Shown here piece by piece: positions 59,815 to 64,000 of a stretch of 64,000 bases of DNA. The DNA is from Vibrio mangrovi. Lineage in GTDB: Bacteria; Pseudomonadota; Gammaproteobacteria; Enterobacterales; Vibrionaceae. The position numbers were made by a program, and so were the translations under genes. Where the stretch lies: assembly GCF_024346955.1 (NCBI RefSeq), contig NZ_AP024883.1, forward strand, positions 186,001-250,000. Reading direction: 5' to 3'. Positions within the stretch are counted from its first letter, which is position 1, and each line of letters opens with the position of its first letter. The notes beneath the pieces are model-generated. The model did no database searches, was not told where the DNA came from, and worked only from the letters and a program-made list of their open reading frames with translations.

Positions 59815-60551
59815 AATTATATGTGATCAACTTAGAAAGAGCCTTAGAGAGAAGAAAGAGGGTCGAGAAATGTTTATCAGAACTCAATGTCGATTTTGAG
59901 TTTTTTAATGCTGTGGATGGGTTTAAAGGTCTTCCGATTGATTTAGCCGCCAAACCTAATGATCAATATAGAATTAAGTATCGTGGAAACCCTTTGACGC
60001 CGGGAGAAAAAGGGGTGTATGCAAGTCATTTCTTATTGTGGAAAAAATGTATTGAGCTAAATGAGCCGATAGTCATTCTTGAAGATGACTTTCTTCCAAC
60101 GCTTTTCTTCAATCAGGTCATTGAGAAGCTTCCATCTTTACATGAAAAATATGATTACTTACGTATAGAACCACAAGACAATCATATTGAATGTAATGTG
60201 TTTGAAAGTACTCATGATGGCTTCCAAATTGTGATGTGGAGAGATAATTTAGGGGGAGCAAGAGGTTATAGTATAACACCATCTGCTGCGGATAAATTTG
60301 TTTCTCACAGTGAAGAGTGGCTATGCGCAGTCGATAACTTTATTGGTGAATCGTATAAGCATGATGTTCCTGCAATGGGAGTTATTCCTTACGCAATATT
60401 CAATCCATCCGACATGGAAAGTCAGATACAGAATATCGTTAAGAGGATAAAGGTTAATCCTGTGAATAAAATATTCAGAGAATTGAATCGAGTATATAGA
60501 AGTCTTTTACTTTGGTTATGGAATATAAGATATTTAAATAATAGAAAATGA
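59811..60551 (+). CDS. Glycosyltransferase family 25 (LPS)
   Basis: 246 residues overlapping the kdkA stop by four bases (ATGA), hence translationally coupled. LYVINLERALERRKRVEKCL and the metal motif VILEDDFLPTLFF are GT25 signatures, seen in LPS beta-galactosyl and related transferases (LgtB/Lex2B type). The C-terminus has a basic hydrophobic helix that may bind membrane. Sugar specificity unknown. Composition becomes more AT-rich here. Confidence 0.8.
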   Translation: MKLYVINLERALERRKRVEKCLSELNVDFEFFNAVDGFKGLPIDLAAKPNDQYRIKYRGNPLTPGEKGVYASHFLLWKKCIELNEPIVILEDDFLPTLFFNQVIEKLPSLHEKYDYLRIEPQDNHIECNVFESTHDGFQIVMWRDNLGGARGYSITPSAADKFVSHSEEWLCAVDNFIGESYKHDVPAMGVIPYAIFNPSDMESQIQNIVKRIKVNPVNKIFRELNRVYRSLLLWLWNIRYLNNRK

Positions 60552-60567
60552 ATTAATACAAAATTTA

Positions 60568-61845
60568 CTAAGAAAATATTGTACAAATGGTTTTGCGAAT
60601 TGCCCCTGTATTTTTTCTTATAGTTTTTTTTGCTTGAAATGACATCTTCTTCCTTTTTTCATCATCGTTGAATAGATCTATAACATACCCATGAAGTTCT
60701 TGAGCATGATTTACAACCTGAAGAGCTTCCGCATTTTTTAGTTCAGTTGTTATATCATGAAAATTATAGAAATTGGGGCCAATAAGTGTTGGAACTTCCA
60801 ATGCTGCTGGTTCTAAAACATTGTGTCCACCTGTATCTCCGAGTAGGCTTCCTCCCATAAAACATACATCAGATGCACCAATAAGAATGAGCATTTCTCC
60901 CATAGTATCACCTAAATAAACCTGAGTCTGTACGTGACTCTCTGCCTCTAGTGTTCTCCTACACACTGAGAAATCGTTTTTAATACATAGCTCATATACG
61001 GTATTAAATCTTTCAGGATGCCTTGGAACAAGGATAAGTAATGCATCAGGGTAGGATTTTAATATTTTTTTATGGCTTTCAAGTATAAGCTCATCCTCGC
61101 CATTGTGGGTACTTGCGGCAATCCAGACTGGTCTTGATTTTCCTAAGTAATCACGTAGTTCTTTAGCTTTGTGCTCGATTTTTTGAGAAATGGTTATATC
61201 GTATTTCATTGAGCCAGTTACAGATAGCTGAGATTCATTCGCTCCCAGAAGTAGGAAGCGCTTCTTGTCTTCATAATATTGACAGGAAATATGGTTAATC
61301 TTAGGAAGACACATTTGAATGAATATTTTGAACTTTCGATATTTCTGATATGATTTTTCAGATAGTCTTGCATTAATAACAGATATATTCACCCCATTTT
61401 CCTGTGCAATATGTAGAAGATTGGGCCAAAGTTCTGTTTCCATAATGAGTAGATGAGAGGGATGAATTGTTTTTATGAATTTTTTTATAGCAAAAGGGAA
61501 GTCTAATGGAGCATAGCGATGTTCGACTTCAGGAATTAAATTTTGTGCTTGTTCAGCTCCTGTAGGTGTAGTTGTTGTAATAACTATCTTTTTATTTGGA
61601 TATATTTGTCTTAATTGTTTGATTAAAGAGGCAACGGTGATCGTTTCTCCGACGGAAACTGCATGAATCCATATAGGACTTCCGGTCTCTGTCGTATTTC
61701 TTGTTAGTGGTGGTGTTAGGCCAAAGTGCTCTTTCCAGCGGTGACCTACAGGTGGTTTTCCTGGCCTGTTTTTATACAGTCCAACAAGAAAAACTGGTGC
61801 AACCAGAAACAATAAAAGTGTGTAAAACCAGCGAAGAATCATCAT
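60568..61845 (-). CDS. waaA: Kdo transferase
   Basis: 425 residues with an N-terminal membrane helix (RWFYTLLLFLVAPVFLVGLY), the conserved IWIHAVSVGE and TTTTPTGAEQA acceptor segments, and the GT30 C-terminal DVCFMGGSLLGDTGGHNVLE donor site. It transfers Kdo from CMP-Kdo to lipid IVA. A second ATG one codon in is an equally possible start. First enzyme of core assembly, here within a strain-variable region. Confidence 0.93.
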   Translation of the reverse strand: MMILRWFYTLLLFLVAPVFLVGLYKNRPGKPPVGHRWKEHFGLTPPLTRNTTETGSPIWIHAVSVGETITVASLIKQLRQIYPNKKIVITTTTPTGAEQAQNLIPEVEHRYAPLDFPFAIKKFIKTIHPSHLLIMETELWPNLLHIAQENGVNISVINARLSEKSYQKYRKFKIFIQMCLPKINHISCQYYEDKKRFLLLGANESQLSVTGSMKYDITISQKIEHKAKELRDYLGKSRPVWIAASTHNGEDELILESHKKILKSYPDALLILVPRHPERFNTVYELCIKNDFSVCRRTLEAESHVQTQVYLGDTMGEMLILIGASDVCFMGGSLLGDTGGHNVLEPAALEVPTLIGPNFYNFHDITTELKNAEALQVVNHAQELHGYVIDLFNDDEKRKKMSFQAKKTIRKNTGAIRKTICTIFS

Positions 61846-61853
61846 ATGTATTT

Positions 61854-62636
61854 TTATTTTTTAATTAGGTTTTTTGGATCTTGATGTGTCCATTTGCCTT
61901 GGGGTTTATCTAAATACTGGAAATGCTCATTGGTGAAAGTTCCTTGAATACAAACATAATTCCGACCAAGGGCATGAACTTTTTTTCCCTGTAACACCGA
62001 ATTTAATGCTTCTGGGCCTGTTGTGCCATATACACCTTTTTTGACATCGTAGTTCTCAATGTTATGGACAATCGTATCCATGATCAATTTATAATGAGGA
62101 TTGTTTGGGACTGTCGCCAGGAAAAAATTGGTGTAATCTGTATTTCCCTTTTTGAACTTGATATATAGTGCTTCCTGCTCATTTTTTAAAAGCTTACGTA
62201 GGGGCCAGACAAGTGTAGCATCGATGTCCATATAGATGCCACCTTGTTGGTGAAGAACTGTTAGGCGCCATAAGTCAGCTTGTGCAGCACCATCTGTTAG
62301 CTGTTGATAGGCCCTGTAAACATGCTCAGGAGCATGATCTCGCATGAAAATCTCCCGGTCTTCAGTACTGACATACCGATAATCATAATCCAGAGACATC
62401 AGGCGGTTGAACAGATAGTTCAGGTAAACAGGCAATGTGCAACGATTTGAATAGTTTGTCTGCCAGATTGTTCTGGGGATCTTTCCAGTATTACTCCAAC
62501 CGACTTTAGCTTTTGAATATACAGGTATTGTGAAACGAGTTCGAGGGAATAGCAGATGAAATGGATAAGATAGCATCTTGAAAAGATTCCCGATTAGTCT
62601 GATGCAGCGATTTGTAATAAATATAGCTATATTCAT
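61854..62636 (-). CDS. Glycosyltransferase, GT32-like (DXD sugar-binding)
   Basis: 260 residues. IPRTIWQTNYSNRCTLPVYL and AQADLWRLTVLHQQGGIYMD with the DXD motif (MDIDAT) identify the capsule/LPS GT32-type fold. It starts within the stop region of the following ligase gene (four-base overlap), so waaL-type gene, GT32 and waaA are co-oriented. AT-rich, as typical for horizontally exchanged LPS genes. Sugar unknown. Confidence 0.78.
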   Translation of the reverse strand: MNIAIFITNRCIRLIGNLFKMLSYPFHLLFPRTRFTIPVYSKAKVGWSNTGKIPRTIWQTNYSNRCTLPVYLNYLFNRLMSLDYDYRYVSTEDREIFMRDHAPEHVYRAYQQLTDGAAQADLWRLTVLHQQGGIYMDIDATLVWPLRKLLKNEQEALYIKFKKGNTDYTNFFLATVPNNPHYKLIMDTIVHNIENYDVKKGVYGTTGPEALNSVLQGKKVHALGRNYVCIQGTFTNEHFQYLDKPQGKWTHQDPKNLIKK

Positions 62637-63874
62637 GAGACACTCTCGTTAATTGTTGTATTATCTGAATAGCCCTTTAGATCATTTCTAGTAAAGTTGA
62701 TTAGAGTAATCAGTATAAAACCATAAAATGTACTGATTAAGTTTTGCTCTAAAGGTACTTCTGTTAAACAAAATATAGAAAATCCTAATACAAAAATAAA
62801 GCCACTAAAAGCATGTATAGATTTGTTGATATTTTTTAAAAAATAAAATAATGGAATAAATATTAATGAGATGAAAGCTAATATTCCCAAAATGCCATTG
62901 CTGGCTAACATTTCAAAGTATTGATTGTGTGCATGTGCTCGGGTGATTGTCATTGGCCAAGAACTAATTTTTCCCTCTCTATATAATTCTCGGATAGTTT
63001 CTTCCCTTTGAGCATATGTTTGACCTATTAATGGACTTTTAATAAATGATTGTGTTGCAGAATACCATAGCTGGATTCGTCCACCGGATGACTCTGATGC
63101 TGAAATGTTACCAGATATGATCTCATTGAATTCAACCACTGTAAGGTCTATTCTATCTTGGATCTTATGGGAAGAAAAATAAATAGAAAAAAAAGATATG
63201 GACATAATTATCAATACTTTAACAGTATTTTTTAATCTATTTTCTTTTGAGTGGAGTGCAATGCTAAAAAATATAAGGATAGGTATGGCAAATATAGCAC
63301 CTCTTGTTACTGTAAGTAATGTTGTATAGCATAAAATAACAAAAGATAGCCATAGTAATTTTTTGATGTGACTACTACTGGATAATGTTAAAGCTAAAAA
63401 AGCTAATGAACAGGATAAATAACCAAAATTAATGCTATATAGATATCCGTCAACTCTTGTCATATCTTTTATATAAAATTGATATATTGAAATTATAAGG
63501 GTACCAATAGAACCAAAAAATACTCCCCAATCAAGATATGTTCTTGGCTCTTTATTCTCATTAATAACCTCTTTAATGAAAAAATAAATGGGTATGATCA
63601 ATAAATAACGCGATGCGCCTTTAAAATATCTAGCTGTTCCCATATCATATATATATATAGGGATATTAGATATAAAATAAGCCGAGAGTATGGTTATAAC
63701 CATCCAGTCCAGTTTATTTAAGGGAGAGACTTTATTCTCTCTAATCAGATACCATGTGGAGGTTAATAGTATGATTATGACAGCACCAATACTTAAATTA
63801 CTTGTGCATAAAAGTAATGCTGGGACTAAAAATAAGCAATAGTTAAATATTTTTCTGTAGTATGTTTTTTCCAT
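62633..63874 (-). CDS. O-antigen ligase-like protein (WaaL/Wzy family)
   Basis: About 413 residues from the ATG at 63874 (GGAAG upstream; another ATG lies at 63886). Around ten to twelve hydrophobic helices and a large periplasmic loop with SSGGRIQLWYSATQSFIKSP and the H-x-H-N-x-Y motif RAHAHNQYFEMLASNGILG, characteristic of the WaaL/Wzy O-antigen ligase family. It attaches O-antigen to the LPS core or polymerises it. Very AT-rich. Confidence 0.82.
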   Translation of the reverse strand: MEKTYYRKIFNYCLFLVPALLLCTSNLSIGAVIIILLTSTWYLIRENKVSPLNKLDWMVITILSAYFISNIPIYIYDMGTARYFKGASRYLLIIPIYFFIKEVINENKEPRTYLDWGVFFGSIGTLIISIYQFYIKDMTRVDGYLYSINFGYLSCSLAFLALTLSSSSHIKKLLWLSFVILCYTTLLTVTRGAIFAIPILIFFSIALHSKENRLKNTVKVLIIMSISFFSIYFSSHKIQDRIDLTVVEFNEIISGNISASESSGGRIQLWYSATQSFIKSPLIGQTYAQREETIRELYREGKISSWPMTITRAHAHNQYFEMLASNGILGILAFISLIFIPLFYFLKNINKSIHAFSGFIFVLGFSIFCLTEVPLEQNLISTFYGFILITLINFTRNDLKGYSDNTTINESVS

Positions 63875-63876
63875 TT

Positions 63877-63999
63877 TTACTTCCATGATAAAACTTCATT
63901 TTTTATTGCCTGATATATTTTTTGCGTACTTGGTATACTTCCATCAGGAGTCATTACGATATAATGTTTTTCATAGTTTGGCGTATATCTAAAAGGAAC
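63877..63999 (-). CDS. C-terminal end of an unidentified LPS-region gene (cut by window edge)
   Basis: The last 40 codons of a minus-strand frame (VPFRYTPNYEKHYIVMTPDG ... QAIKNEVLSWK) reaching the window edge. Its stop overlaps the upstream ATG option of the ligase gene. Too short to identify; position suggests another LPS biosynthesis enzyme. Confidence 0.6.
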   Translation of the reverse strand, partial: VPFRYTPNYEKHYIVMTPDGSIPSTQKIYQAIKNEVLSWK

Positions 64000-64000
64000 A

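Overview
The window is a chromosomal segment of a Vibrio or close Vibrionaceae relative. Evidence: the gene order yicC, rph, pyrE, two lipid A acyltransferases, slmA, coaBC, chemoreceptor, radC, rpmB, rpmG, mutM, coaD, LPS-core genes matches what I recall of the Vibrio cholerae large chromosome; there is a PrtV-type M6 metalloprotease with PKD domains; and there is a CsrB-type RNA with a VarA/GacA box. The species cannot be fixed from the sequence alone.

Layout. 1-5.1 kb: iron-siderophore transport (end of an MFS gene, two fused ABC half-transporters of YbtP/YbtQ type, a Fur box and a YbtA-like AraC regulator). 5.1-12 kb: secreted proteins (two BspA-like repeat proteins, a small protein resembling a protease propeptide, the PrtV-like protease, an ABM-barrel protein, a SnoaL-like protein). 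12-23 kb: housekeeping genes (gor, rlmJ, prlC, uvrD, small proteins, an ASCH protein), CsrB and gamma-glutamyltransferase. 23-27.9 kb: an AT-rich island (see below). 27.9-34 kb: LysE exporter, AraC regulator, RarD, RecQ, DUF3630, a secreted lipase-like hydrolase. 34-42.3 kb: a beta-glucoside/cellobiose PTS regulon (porin, two EIIC, EIIB, EIIA, GH1 enzyme, LacI regulator) tied together by palindromic operators. 42.3-44 kb: a small AT-rich insert-like stretch. 44-56 kb: conserved housekeeping block. 56-64 kb: LPS core and O-antigen genes, increasingly AT-rich towards the end.

The most interesting item is the island at 23.68-27.69 kb. It holds, all on the plus strand, a cupin plus haem-oxygenase-like diiron oxidase (HDO) fusion, three tandem copies of a gene for one identical 17-residue peptide (MAIKFTKASNATLSAVG, each with its own strong ribosome binding site, at an exact 143-bp period), a protein with an N-terminal PqqD-like peptide-binding region joined to a ThiF/MccB-type adenylating E1 domain, and an MFS exporter. 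This is the logic of a microcin C-like ribosomal peptide pathway, but with a triplicated precursor ending in glycine and an added oxidase. I know of no described system with this combination; I could not search databases, so novelty is an inference.

Starts were moved from the longest reading frame wherever a ribosome binding site or family length pointed to an internal start. Function calls rest on recognising motifs by eye, not on database searches.
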